Source of the DNA: Macrobrachium rosenbergii
Lineage: Eukaryota; Arthropoda; Malacostraca; Decapoda; Palaemonidae
Length of the DNA stretch: 64,000 nucleotides
Assembly: GCF_040412425.1 (NCBI RefSeq)
Contig: NC_089761.1
Location: 30,520,644-30,584,643, forward strand
Direction: 5' to 3'
The notes beneath the pieces were generated by a model. That model was not told where the DNA came from. It saw only the letters and a list, made by a program, of their open reading frames with translations, and made no database searches. Made by a program: the position numbers and the translations under genes. Below, in pieces: positions 1-13,300 of this stretch. Every line of letters begins with the position of its first letter. Position 1 is the stretch's first letter.

Positions 1-399
1 CAAGTATATTACTGTGGATCCTACTGTACATACATACATATATACATATACATATTTACCCACATAACACAAATATATGTACATTCATTTTTATCATAAT
101 TTTAACTTCTAAGACAACAGAACATGATAGTGGATAAAGAAGGCAAAATAAACCCGATAACCCGACTGAACACCGCCTGAAATCGAGGGTTTGGTAACCC
201 ACCAGGCGAAAGCAACAGACGGGAAGACAGGACGATGTCTTCGCTATCGGACAAGAAAGTAGAATCGAAGCGAAGCTGCCCGGTCCGTAGTTACCGTGGA
301 GTAATCGAGTGAAAGGGTAGATAGGTAGATAGGCGAAGAGGGGTTGAGAGGAGGAGGAAGAGGAGGAGGAGGAGGTAAGAGGCACACAGTAAAGGGATT

Positions 400-565
400 G
401 CATGTTGGGCGTGAGCTACGAGCGTGAGACCGGCCCGAGGGCGACCCCTGAGGGCCACACCTACCGACCTGCCCCTGGCCGTCAGCGCTTCATCTCGGGT
501 TTCTCTCGGGTTAACTGTTACACACGGCAAAAAGAAATTTCCTCCCAACGGTTACGTCTCCGCCC
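400..565. other. GC-rich block, possible first exon or promoter
   Basis: This stretch is clearly richer in G and C than the surrounding AT-rich DNA. It follows a purine-rich GAGGAGG run that ends in a GTAAG-like sequence near 372. An open frame of 60 codons crosses it on the plus strand and others cross it on the minus strand, but none resembles a protein I know. GC-rich islands of this kind often mark first exons in arthropod genomes. A leader exon of a gene beyond the left edge is possible. The strand is undecided. Confidence 0.25.
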
Positions 566-1070
566 GCCGTTAGACCTAGACTAAAACAAACTAATCGAAA
601 CAACGTACTACCGTTTACCAACGACTGACTATTCAATATTTAACATTTGATATTCAAAACTTACGATTGCAACATTCAGAAAGGTATCCTTCTCCGGGTA
701 ACAGTCCAGTTCACCTTCACGACAGCGTAATGAAAATTGAAGGCCGTTATGCACGCCACATGCATAACCTAGACTCATGAACTTCCAAGCGAGTTACTGA
801 AACACCAAACTTTACAGTGAAAGATATTGTTTTCTTTTTTTTATTTGGCAACGTACTTAAATTCCCTTATACCAAAACACAAAGAATTATACCATAAACA
901 GGATAAGTTTTCCTCCAGGCTAACAAGTTCACAAATATGAGATGTCACGATAAACAGTAATGAAGCTTCTCAAATAGGCCTATATGCATTCAATTTTGTC
1001 ACGTTTTGTTTTCTACACACATGACATATGCACACGAAATAATATCAACGATGCAAACACATACATATGA

Positions 1071-1180
<110 letters not shown>

Positions 1181-2378
1181 CATACATACGTTGCAAGCAC
1201 CTTAACTGTTCACTGTTCATCAAAACAATGGTGACCCTTACTCCCCGCTGTCCCCCTAAAATCACTATCATTATGTATTCTTCCATAGATGTTATAAGTT
1301 CACTGTAAATAATGTATGTATATATTTCTGTAACATCACTGTCTAAATGTCATATATTGTATATTTAAATTAATTATTGTGACCATCATAATAAACCGTT
1401 GGATAAGATGTGTATTGACTTCAGAACTCAGCCTCCAGTTTCTCTGCTGCAATTGTTCACAAACACATGCACACACACGGACACATACCAACGTGCAAAA
1501 AATACATACCGGTTACGAAAATATCCCCAAACACTCCTATCAGATACATTTCATCGTTAAATACTCCGTACATAAATATATGCGCAAGTATGTGTGATTT
1601 ATTTTTAATATTTTTACAATAACACGCAAACACTCATTTGGATAACCAACAACTCAAAAAATCCTGTTAGGCCTACTCGGTAAGGTGGCTTCAACGAGAC
1701 AGAATGACTATAGGCCTAAGTGAAAAATAAAACTGTAGCAAAATAGAGAAATAAACAGCAAGAGATAAACGAATACTTCACAAAATTCCATGTGAAAATT
1801 TGAACCATCAACTAGTATTCCAAACTCTTTTAAACTTGTTACCATCAACTGACACAACGCCACCAATAAGACAGTTCTGCCGTTAAGATGAAAGACCCCC
1901 CGGATGTATACGAGTAAGCTGAAAGAACCGTCGTATTATCAACAGTTAAGATTAAAACGTCCTTGCATCTTTAACCGTCAAGAAGAAAAACCCCTGATAC
2001 GATTACCAGCCGAGATGGAATGTCCTGGTATCAATGACAGTAAAGAAGAAAAAAAAAAAAAGACTGGTATTCCTGATAGTATTGTGAAGGGCTCTAGATA
2101 TTATTTAGTTATGATGAAAGAATCCTACTATTCTTAAGATGAAAGATCCTTAGTTTTAGTTTTATATGTAACAGAGATTCCGTCAGGAATAAAATACTAT
2201 GCACTCTATATAAATAAATCACCTGTTGTGAGATTACGTATCGAAACTCCTCACGAACTGCATTGCAAGCAACGATCTTTACCCAAGCACATTATACCAG
2301 AGCCTGTTTATTATATCAGAAGTTATATTGTATACGAAAATCGATAATTAAATATTTTTCTCCAGATAACTGGAGCAA

Positions 2379-2381
2379 ATA

Positions 2382-2431
<50 letters not shown>

Positions 2432-2446
2432 GTTATATATATATAC
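2379..2446. repeat. (AT)n microsatellite
   Basis: Alternating AT/TA tract interrupted by a CG near 2431. Confidence 0.95.
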
Positions 2447-2805
2447 TGTGCATATACTTATACATATTACTTTCATCTTTCCAACCTTAACTGCCCGATC
2501 TTCAACATAATTATAACCGTAGGAACGCTGGGGTCTTTAAGCAGCAACAACATCGTCATTTCGAACCAAAATACAAGTTAAATCAAAGGGACATAATTAT
2601 AATAATAGTCTTTAGTTGTTACAGAGTACATCTCATTACTTGCACAACAAAATCCCCCCTTAATGCATAAATAAATAAATAAATAAATAAAAGCCGTTAT
2701 TAACTGCTCAGATATTCTGTTGATTTGTACGGCTCATCATGACCAATGGCTACTCCTACCGGAATGTAGCTCGCAAGGGTCAGTAATGGGCCAGCATTCA
2801 TTCAT

Positions 2806-2828
2806 GGTCACCCATCTAAGTACTGACC
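2806..2828 (-). other. 5S rRNA-like internal motif
   Basis: On the minus strand this 23-nt block reads GGTCAGTACTTAGATGGGTG followed by ACC. That closely matches the internal control region of arthropod 5S rRNA. The flanks do not extend into a full 120-nt 5S gene, so this is at most a 5S pseudogene fragment or the head of a 5S-derived SINE. Chance similarity is possible because the match is short. Confidence 0.35.
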
Positions 2829-5500
2829 ATACCGAACGAACAGTTCATTGGATCGCCCCAAAATAACAACACCGAATGAAATATTTGGCTTCGTTTAAGT
2901 TCACCAAAATGCGCAAAATATAAATCTGGACATGCTCTTTACGGAATAACATAATGAACACAATACTGTATTAGGAGAATAAAGTAAAAAAATCAACGAG
3001 ACCCTCTGGAAAAAATGAGGAAATCTTTTAAACGAGCAAGTGCGGAAACGGCAAAACTCCTCCGAAAGCTAAGCAATCCAAAACTCAAAGGGTCTATTAC
3101 CCCGATCCAATTCTCTCTGAAAATCTAATCACTAGCTGACAATCATTATGCCTCCTTTGGAAAAATTCTCGTCAAAATTCCTTCGTAACTTTTTGTGCAA
3201 TCCTGCCAAGTCACTCACAGTGACTGACAGGAGGAGTAGTCAAACAACAATCCATTATTACCAAGGCCCACGTAATGTGTATCAGCACAGAACTGACTCG
3301 GGTAACATATACAGCCTGGCACAGGGGTGCAGAGGCTAAAACAACACTGTGTCAGAGTTTAGTTCATCATCTCAAATTACAGTCAATATGTTCAAGAAAA
3401 TCCAGTCATTCCCATAAAGAGAATGGGAAATAAAGATTAGTAGGTAGTAATAGCATCATCCAGGGATGAATGATAGCATTGTACACCTTGCTCCCAACAC
3501 CACTTAATGAAGGAGACAGAGAAAACACATCGTCAGACCTTAGTCTTCGGACTGGCTTGGTTGCGTAGCTCTCTTGCACCTACCAGACCAACACAAACAC
3601 AAGTGGACCTGTTTACAACAAACAAGGATGCAAGGAGGGGGAAAGATAAACCATACACCTTACATGGGATGCAAAACCTGTCTGAAAGAAGCAGAGAAAA
3701 CCTCACAATGGTTGAGCAGCCACCATATGGCAGGGAGATAGTGCCCAGGGGTCTATAGGTGTTCTCTTTCAGAAAGAGGAAGCCTTTAAGGCAAGATCCT
3801 GTCCTCAATATCTGACAATGAAGTTTCTCCCGAATGAGTTTGGGTGTAATTCTGAACCCCATGGTCTAAAATGAGTGGAATCCAGGTCTCTACCTACCAA
3901 AATACAGGAGACTGCACTCAAAGGAAACAGGGTCAAAATTGGAGATGCCAAGCTCACCTTTAAATTCCCAGTGCTCTAAGGAGGAAGCAATGGAGCATTA
4001 CAACCTGAAAGAAGAGCTGGGATAAAAACACCACGGATATAATTCCAGTCATTTTATCCGAAACCTTCCTAAGAGGTGACTGTAAACCCCACTAAACCTC
4101 ACAGAGAGTGAACGAGCAAGTGGTTGTTGGCATGGAAAGGCAGAATAAAAAGAATCACGATAGAATCATGAAAGATCTCTTCCTGAAGTCGATCTAATAA
4201 TACCGAATTTTGCACAAAACCAGAAGACAGTAGGATGAGATCTCTCATTTAATCAAAAGGATGAATGTAAGAAAACATCCCAGAGACCACTGAGGAGTCA
4301 TATGAAATAATACAAATTCTACAAGAGAAATGCCCGGTTGGAAAGGAAAGATAAAATTCAAGAGTCAAAGCTTCCTTTTCAAACAAAGACACTTTCTATC
4401 CAATATCACCAAAAAAGCCAAGTTCTCCACTTCTTCCAGTGGGGGGCGAGGCTACAAAAAATAGTTAAGCATGTGATTGCCCCCTTCCCACAGCTACTGG
4501 GAACATGAACAAGGAATAAAGATGGCATGAGGTAACTTGAGTGCTGTACCTATGCAAATGCTTCAAAGATCTAGGGACTTCCCCAAGGTGAAAATTCAGA
4601 GAAACAAAGTAATGCACCGTCCTGTTATCCTCTTCCTTAACCCCCACCCTACCTGACTTATTGCAAGTCAAAGTTAAGATGCAGGGAGAAGAATCAACCA
4701 TCAACCCCCGGGGCGGGGTAAATGAGCCTTGACTCTTGATAAGAACTGTACTGATTGTGCTTTGATAGTCTAAGCAAAGAGGTAGCCATACTTAGAACAG
4801 TGCTGAACTAACCACTGATACACACAAATCATTGAAACGATAATTACATATAAGTACAAAAAGCCTGTAGACCACGAGTCCGTGATCTGGGGATTTTCTG
4901 GGCAATAAACAACTGAAGATAAGAACACTCATAGAGGCAGATGCTAACCACTCTGGGACAGGACTACTCAGTGTGCTTGCGCACTGTAAACTATCAGAGC
5001 CACTACCTGGGTGTAAGCAACCAATTATAAAACTATGCGAGGCTTCATAGCACGACAGTGATCATACCACTGCCTCTAGGCACCCAGGCAACACAGAACA
5101 AGTAACAGGGACCTGAGAGTGAACATGCCACTGGTTCAAGACACCCAGACAATACATTCAATGACAATGAAACATATATCATGGAGAGATGGCACATTAA
5201 CAACTCATTTGGCTACTTGTCATCAGTATAAAGGCTATGGGTGGTGTCTTAAGGCAAATGTAAGTTTCCTAAAATTTAGGGTACTGTCAACCCAGTAGAT
5301 AAATCATGGATGCTAGCAGCTAATGACAGATTGTTGCATGGTATACCGGCTTTGATCCAGACTGCAACAGCAATGATATGTCCAATTCCATATACAGTAC
5401 GTTCTTTTCCTATTTTCCTTTTTTCTTTTAACTTTCAGAATGAAAACCCTTATGAACAGAGTCAACAAACTTTAAACCCCAAAGGAAAATCAGCCTGCAT

Positions 5501-5525
5501 AGAGAGAGAGAGAGAGAGAGAGAGA
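5501..5525. repeat. (GA)n microsatellite
   Basis: Short alternating AG tract. Confidence 0.9.
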
Positions 5526-8034
5526 CAAGTTGTAAGAAGAAGTGAAAAATGTCTAAATAAATAAATGAATAAATAAATAAACACTGCATTAGAAAAAAGT
5601 TTTCTGTATTGTACATGAGTTTTCAAATTTTATGGAACCTGATTTGCCATAGCAATACATCATATCTGGTCCCAAAGGTTGCATTCCTCTAAAATTACAA
5701 GTTATTATATCCAGTACTGGTCTTGTAAACTTATCTTCTTTTATATAATAAACATATCTTTAAGAAAAATAGTTAAATCATGAATCTTCTGACATTTTTT
5801 AAATTTTTGTTCTGTTTGTGTAATTTTCATTCTTTAATAAATATACAGTATTTTGGATAAATTTATATTATTAACCACACAAGAAAAACTTTCATACAAC
5901 AAACATAATGAATTTAAATGCAAACAGCCTTGAGGCACCTAAATACACAACTGAGAAATGCTTACTTAATTTTTCTACAGCTGAATATTAGTTCTGTTTG
6001 TATTTGAATATTAGTTCTGTTTGTATTCCATTCTTCATTCTGACTGCAAAAGGCAATTTTAAATAAACCATTCTTACAAGCAAAATAATATTTTCTGGAA
6101 CAAACCAGTAAACAATAAATCATTGATTAAAGGTGGGTGGGAAAGAGGTTTTTCGACGAATATCTTCAGAAAGCAATGTGCTTTATGGGTTACAGCTTCA
6201 GTATTTCCAAGATGGAACAAGCATAAAAATGTTGTCAATAAATTTTTAAAAAGTGGCTTCAGGGTTAGAGCTGTGGGAAAACTTTGATGCTCAAAGTACA
6301 GAAGACAACAGGGCAGTGGTTGGTTGGTTGGTTCAGATTAAGAATGGTATTGTTATAAAAGGGATGAGACGCCTGGTATGGACCTATGGCCTTTACCGAA
6401 CATGCCTAGCATGGGTTAACCACACTAGGCACAGCAGGGCTGGGTAACGTTACTTGATAAAATACATAGCCTAACGTAACCCCATGAGAAGCACCCCTCT
6501 CTCATTCTATACTAACCTAACTATAGTGACTTAAGTAAGTTTACATGTCCGACTTAAGTAAGTTTACATGTTAGGCTACAGCACCAGTTATAGGTTGGCC
6601 TATGGCCACCCTGTGGCAGATTAGGCAGAGGACCTCGATGTGCGACTGGTAAAATTACAGTCTGCTCAGACTGGTTAAACTGTGTTGTTCCCAAAGCTAT
6701 TATCTTGTTGCTTGTAATTACGATGCCATAACATTTCATGTTAGGTTAGGACTAGACCTATATGTAGCCTATATGCTATGGCAAGTTAAGCAGAGTACTT
6801 ACAAGTGGGTACCCTCGAGTAATTTACTGTTACTTTCAATCTAAACAGACTGAGTCATTCCATATTAGAAAAACAATTTATATGTTTGTTCTTTGCAACA
6901 AACACCTTGTAACTTCCACACTGATCTATGGCCTAGGCCTAGTTAATTAAAGGTTCTCTCATATCAATAACATTATACAACAAACAGTTCAGTAACATCC
7001 ATACACTACAAAAAAAAACTTTTATTGCATATTACAAGGGAAAATACAAACCTTTTCCAGTCTGGCGTCGATTATTACCTCTTGCGCTACTCAAGAAAAA
7101 TATCTTTGAACGGAGTTGCCGTTTAACATAAGTTCAGTTGGTTAGTTTGGTTTGTCCACTTAATTTTCAGCGTCTTTTCTGCAAATCAATTCTCAGAGTC
7201 GCTGTAATTACACATTATACTCACAAAAAAACTCACCTTCGAAAATGTTACAGAACCGATTAAACTGCCTTGGATGAAAGCATTCAAGCAAGGCATTATG
7301 CATCGTGGGACCCTAAACCTAACCTTGCCTGACTCCGCAAGTGAGTCAAGAAAGATGGCCTTATTTCATTCACATTACGAATTGTTCTGAGTTTTCCAGT
7401 TCTAGTCCTGGAATTCCATGCACAACGAGCATTACAGAATAAGAGGTAAGGCAGTCTCGTTCACAATGTGATTGATAATTGACACCGGTTACGTCATCAA
7501 TGTTTACGTACAAGGATACAGGATCATATACTTACACTTACAATTCCAAAGGGTTACTGAATTATAACAAGAAACTTAATTTCCTTATATATATGTTACT
7601 CTTGCGGATTGGTTGCAAAAGAGCTGATGTACGATAACCGACCACTTTTTATCAGATGTTTTATCTTCATTGCCCCAAATATGTTAATGACTGACATTAC
7701 AACTGTATTGGGCTTCCGCAAACATAAGTTTATTGAACTGTTTGGCGAATGTATATTCTTTTTAAGTAAAAACCAATAGGGCAAACACCTAGTGCCCGTT
7801 TTTAGCCCAGGCTTGAAGACGGCAAGTAGGCTAGAGATAGTTTAGACTTGAAAATTTCGTTCGTTGGCTTAGTAAGGTTTTGTTACTTCCTGTTTGGTAA
7901 TATCTATCTATATATCTATATATTGGTGATTATAGGTCAGACTACGGTATATTGTGTCTCTGTGACTGATCATCATCTTTATAAATGGAATAATGAGAAA
8001 GTCAGAGAGAGAGAGATATAGGACAAAAGAAGTT

Positions 8035-8440
8035 GGAGCAAAGTTTGTATTAAGAAAATAAGTCATGAATCAAGGTGGGGATAGTGAAGAGGAACTGGAG
8101 ATGCTAGTAAGAGAGTTTGAAAGTGTTTGCACGAAGAGAAAGCTTAGAGTAAAGGTGAACAATGGAGAGGTTATAAGAGTAAAAAGGAACCAGAAAGATG
8201 AAGTAATGAGTGTTAATATGGATGTTGCTGAATACAAATTAAAGACAAAAAGCTGGATATGATGAGATGAATGATATGAGTAGTCCATATAGCATTAGAG
8301 GAATTGATGAGGTGATAGATGTGAAGGTATAAATAAGTGATCTCAAAGTTAACAAAGGTAAAAGGAGAGATCAGAACATCTTGGTATGGTTTAGTCGTCT
8401 GGAAAGAATGGGTGTGAGAGGGAGGGGAGGGGTGTAGATG
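8035..8440 (+). mobile_element. Decayed non-LTR retrotransposon, reverse transcriptase C-terminal part
   Basis: The open frame from 8065 reads EEELEMLVREFESVCTKRKL and then RVKVNN. This follows the conserved stretch just after the YADD motif of RTE/CR1-type reverse transcriptases (loop-helix pattern L..L...F..VC..RKL.VN). Further down, near 8360-8405, one frame gives ILVWFSRLERMG, matching the conserved 'LRWFGHVERM' motif near the C-terminus of such polyproteins. The parts lie in different frames with stops between them. The catalytic region is absent, so this is a dead fragment. The family is assigned from memory of the motifs. Confidence 0.6.
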
Positions 8441-8818
8441 AAGAGCTAGAGAGAGCTGAATATGCAGGGAGAAAGAGGTATTGGAAAAGAAAGCCTTTAA
8501 AATCCAGGAATGGGTGTACTAAGAGGTGGGTTTGATGAACTGCTGATGAGATTTCTATACAGAATTGTGACAAAATTAATATTATACATGTTTTACTGCA
8601 ATGGAGGTTCATCCATAATTCAGCAAGCAGTGTGACTGTGGCAGTGACGGCTGTTTTGTATTTCCTCTTGAGCCACCTCCATGCTGAGGGAAATTGTTTA
8701 ATTTTCTTTAGGACCTATGTTGACCTGGTGTTTGGTTGACTGTAAAGGGTAGGCTACAAGTAGTGTAGAAAAAGGGCATGTGAGAGTAACAACCTTATCC
8801 TGATTTAAATTGAAAAGT

Positions 8819-8820
<2 letters not shown>

Positions 8821-8889
<69 letters not shown>
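8821..8889. repeat. (TA)n microsatellite
   Basis: Pure TA tract of about 70 bp. The open frames on both strands here are translations of the repeat. Confidence 0.97.
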
Positions 8890-8891
<2 letters not shown>

Positions 8892-10340
8892 CAGCCAGTG
8901 CTTCTACAACATATGTGACCACCACAAATGCCGGATGATTTTGCACCACAAGTGTGTCCATTATAGATTTATTGTTGTTTTAAATTATTATGAGTCATTT
9001 TAATTCAAAACAATATTTGTCAAAACCTCGCTGAAGTAATAATACAATGAATTTTTTTAAAATATTTGTTCTCCCTGGAAAATGAGAAGGAATGAACCAT
9101 TTTCTTTGAACGACATAGTAGAAACGTTTAATGGGGAACTTTAACATCTCCTCGGCTATTATTTCTTGAGTATTGTTGCCCGTAAACCACCCTGAACGAG
9201 ATGGAAAATAAGGTAAAGATTTTACATGTCTCGTATGTTAGCATTGGATTGTTTAGTTTATGTCGTTTTGCGTTAGCCTCCTTAATTTTCAATCATCATC
9301 ATTACCTTTTACCTGGTTTATCCTAAGAGGCCCTCTCATCGGCCTTCATTTGGTCATGTAGACTGCATACCTTTTTAATAATCGTTCTTCTTTGTCATAA
9401 ATGTTTCAGAATAGGTATCTTTTCAGTTTATTATTGGATAATTCCAAGTTTTAATATCTTTATAGTCTTTGTGACAAATTGTCGGTAACAATTTTAAATT
9501 TTTATGCTGTCTGCCATGAAAACCAGTGGACCGGGTGTTAGATGAGCAGGCTAAGAGTACAGTAAACGCTTATGCTGAGCTTAGAATAAATTGTCAGTCC
9601 TTAAGGATATTGTTTAAAAAACTTGTGAATTCAAAGTCAAGGTTTTCGTGCTAAAGGTATGTTTGACTCTTTCTTGTCAAGGAGGTTAACGAAGCATTAT
9701 TTAACAAGATAACTTTATTTACATTTTGACTCAACCCAGAACTTGTGGCATTATCACTCTGTTCCATTTTGAACTCTCCAGGCATTGATCATGAGGAGAA
9801 TAATTATGCATGGGGGCAAAACCGACTTTAAAAGCTCACTTCATTATGATAGGAATGGATTGACAATTCAAAAAACTAATGACACATTAACTGAAAATTA
9901 GGTAAAATAACTCTCCGTGACATCACCTAACGTAATTTGTACGAACCACGACTGGCATTTGAGCGTGTAAGCCTGAATTATTTTAGTCTTGGTTGTGAAG
10001 TGCTAAACTGGGTAAGAAGCAAATGTCTTTTATCAACGAAACCCAACACTGGAAATAGAAAGGACATAATAGAAAAGTTTACCGCTCGTCTAGAACGTCA
10101 TTTACGAAAGCATAGTAAGCTATAGAACAATCTTATACATATTTCGGAAAGCTGAAGAAGAAGATGATGAAAAACCGACAGAAAAAAAAAATAACTCTAC
10201 TATCCAAGTAAGCAAAGAATAAGTGCTTCGTGAGAGAGCCGTCACATAAAATAACATATAAACTACTACTAAAGTGGACCTGAGGCTCTACTTAACCCTA
10301 ATAGGAATCTTGTACTTTGTGAACTCAGTGTATTCTGATT
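8890..10340. other. Intergenic DNA and probable MTRES1 upstream region
   Basis: No gene was recognised. A 62-codon open frame at 9937-10125 is rich in Arg and Lys, but I could not link it to any family. The last few hundred bases probably contain the promoter and 5' leader of the MTRES1 gene. I see no TATA box or initiator that I would defend. Confidence 0.4.
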
Positions 10341-13300
10341 ATGGTATTACAACAATTTCTGTCCAGACATTTAAGAGCTTGGGTATGCACAGAGTTAAGA
10401 AATATCAACCACAGAAATTCCATTCTGTCTTGTCAGTATGGGAGGAGTGTTTTTAACTCCTCGAGAGAAGGTAGAGCACCCAGTGTTCAAGTGATCAAGC
10501 AGTTATGGACCGTCACGAGGCCAATTTACTCTTCTGAATTAACGTTACAGAAGCAATTACAGATGTTATCGCCCTGTGTCTCAATATCTCGAGGCAAGAA
10601 ATCTCGAGGTAGAACGAAGAGGGGAAAAGAAGAGGTGGTAAGAATCTTTTAAATTAATGATTTGAATAACGGCCAAGTGTCGCGAAACTAGTATGGTCAA
10701 GTTGTTGCAGTTAACTTATTAGTTAGTATCTTATGATAGTTTGGTAAAATGGAAGACTACTACCGCTCCCCTATGGTTCGTTTGCTACCAGTTTACATGC
10801 AAAATGGGGTCCGGGTTTAGTACCAGACCCTTGGGGATGAACGTATAAACAAAAGACGGTAAATATCATAAACACAAACAAAAGACTTAAACATAAACAA
10901 AAACTTAAATAAAAGGCTGTTAGTATTCTGTCTGGCGACTAACAGAAAGCAGGCCACGGTAGAAGTCTTCAGTTTTACCAATTCTTTAACTCCAGGCCAA
11001 GTACATGAACCAAATTCAACCAATTCTGATATTGAATTTGCTGTTGAAACTTTAGCATTGACTTTTGATTAGCCTACTTTACATTCACCAATATCTGTAT
11101 TATATTTAATGCTTAGTACCTTGGCATAATTCTAAAAGTCAAACAAAATCCTTCGTCATTGTAAATATTACCGCAGACTGACACTGCAGGTTAGGTTAGG
11201 ATGCCATAAGTCAAGAGAAGATAAGTATTGGTGTATTCCAATAATTTCCTAGACCACTTCATGTTTTGAAGATTTGGTTTTTCTTATCACACAAAGTAAT
11301 GTACTATTATTCCAATGGCTTATTTGCCCTTTATGCATTTTTTGTCATTCCTACTAACTTCACTTGTTTTTGGTTTTCCTCATCCCAAAACCCACTGGTA
11401 ACCACTCATAATAGTTAAGTACAGTATGTATATAGATAAGGAAATATAGCCTAAGAGCATGTGATCTGCACCAACATTAAACATTTCAAAAAACATTTCA
11501 AAAAATAAACTCAAGATAACCAGTTGAAAAATATGCAGTGTATGTATTTGGTGAGAAATCAACATATCATATTGGTAAATGTTCACAGTAGCAGTTGGAT
11601 TTTGAAAGCTTTTGAATTGTGTTATTTTATATGCAAGGTATGATGTGCTTCTGTAAAATTTGACATTCGTATTTGTTGCAAATGCATTGTTATGGTTAAC
11701 TCAACACAGCACCCTCTGTATATAACTTTAATGGGGAACTCATGAGGAACCACAATGGGAAACTGGGTTGTTTGGGTAGGGAAAAACAAAAATAAAGGAA
11801 ACCTGTGATGCATAGTAACCTAACCTAGCCAACCCAAGATGGCAAGTTGTACCCACAACATAATCTGACCCAAAAACATATGCTTTTCCACTGGGGTTTC
11901 CTGTCAATGATAGAAATGATGTTGTAAAAATGTTAATAAATATTTTCTTGAGAAATCAATGTCAATCGTTTTAAAATCATGTCAAAAAGTATAAGGAAAC
12001 TATTTTAAAATTGCAAAATAATGTTTTCCATGCCTGTGATGTGTTGTTTTTGGCTTTTTATAGAACTATATATGGGCTTCTTTTACAAACATGCTAAAAG
12101 AATAACTGTTATATAATTGCAAACATTTCCAGAGGCGTCATGACATCACTGCCACATGCACTCTAGTGATGTGAAAAGCATAGGAATTAATGGAATCAAA
12201 TGGTAAAACTTTAAAGATAATGTCCTAAAAGACATGATTCCACTTTGTGGCATTTCATTATAAACAGAAAACAATGCAATCACCAAAAAACAGTGACAGA
12301 AGTAAATGTGAAGTTAATGATGTTTTTGAAGAATAAAGTAGACGAAGATTGTTTTCAATATTTTTAAGCTAGATAGGTATGCATAAATAATCTTAGAATT
12401 CCCTGTATTAAATTAATATTTTAGCTTTCAGATGATGATGATGATGACGATGACGATGAAGAAGACTGGATGGAAGAAAGTGGCTTGGGTTATAAGGACA
12501 TCAAAGTCAGAGTGCCTTCCTTGAGAGTGGATTCTGTTTTAAAGTCAGGACTCAATATGTCACGCAAGTAAGCTTTTGTGATTACATTCAGGTCTAGAGC
12601 ATGATAGAATTTAATTCCTGTATTGGTTTTAGGGAGCTCACAACAATGTATGTGAACAAAATCAATTTAATAAGTCATAAATCAAAGTACAGTCGACCCC
12701 CGGTATTCACGGGGGATGCATACCACAACCCCCCCGCAAATGACTAAAATCCACAAATACTTGACACCTCTCTAAAAACACTTATAACTGCCAATTTTGA
12801 TAGTTGAAATACTAAAAATCCCTCTAAAAATGCTTATACCTGAGTATTTTAATATTTTTATCACAAAAAATGTATTTAGTTACAAAAATTATATGAAAAT
12901 ACAGTAGTTAGTGACTATTTCTCTGTGAAAAATACTGCGAATAAGAAAATTTTCCTCTAATAATGTGTATATGTGTTCGACAGAAAAATCCGCAAATCCG
13001 GAACTGCAAATAGGCGGGGGTCCACTGTATGCTTCAGATTTGTTTCAGGCCTTAATTGTCACTTGCAGGGTTCGGTGATGAACTGTAACTTTAAAAGTTA
13101 AATAAATGAGTCAATATACAGTAGCTAACTATTTTTCTCTTCGTTAGGAATATCAAAACATTTGATAAGTTTTGAGGAAGGCTGGTATTATGACTCATAT
13201 ATGTACATAAACAGACCTCTGATTTTACGTATGCCTTAATACCCTTTATATGCAGTTAACTAAATAATGTATCTTGCAGCATCAATCACCTTTCTACCCC

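Noticed and set aside
402..584. A 60-codon frame in the GC-rich block
   Set aside because: No recognisable family and no supporting splice partner; kept only as a GC-rich block.
1904..2137. A 77-codon Lys/Glu-rich frame
   Set aside because: The surrounding text repeats itself ('AAGATGAAAGA'), the frame includes an A-run, and nothing resembles a known protein.
11185..11205. GGTTAGGTTAGG, like the arthropod telomere repeat TTAGG
   Set aside because: Only two units; not a telomeric tract.
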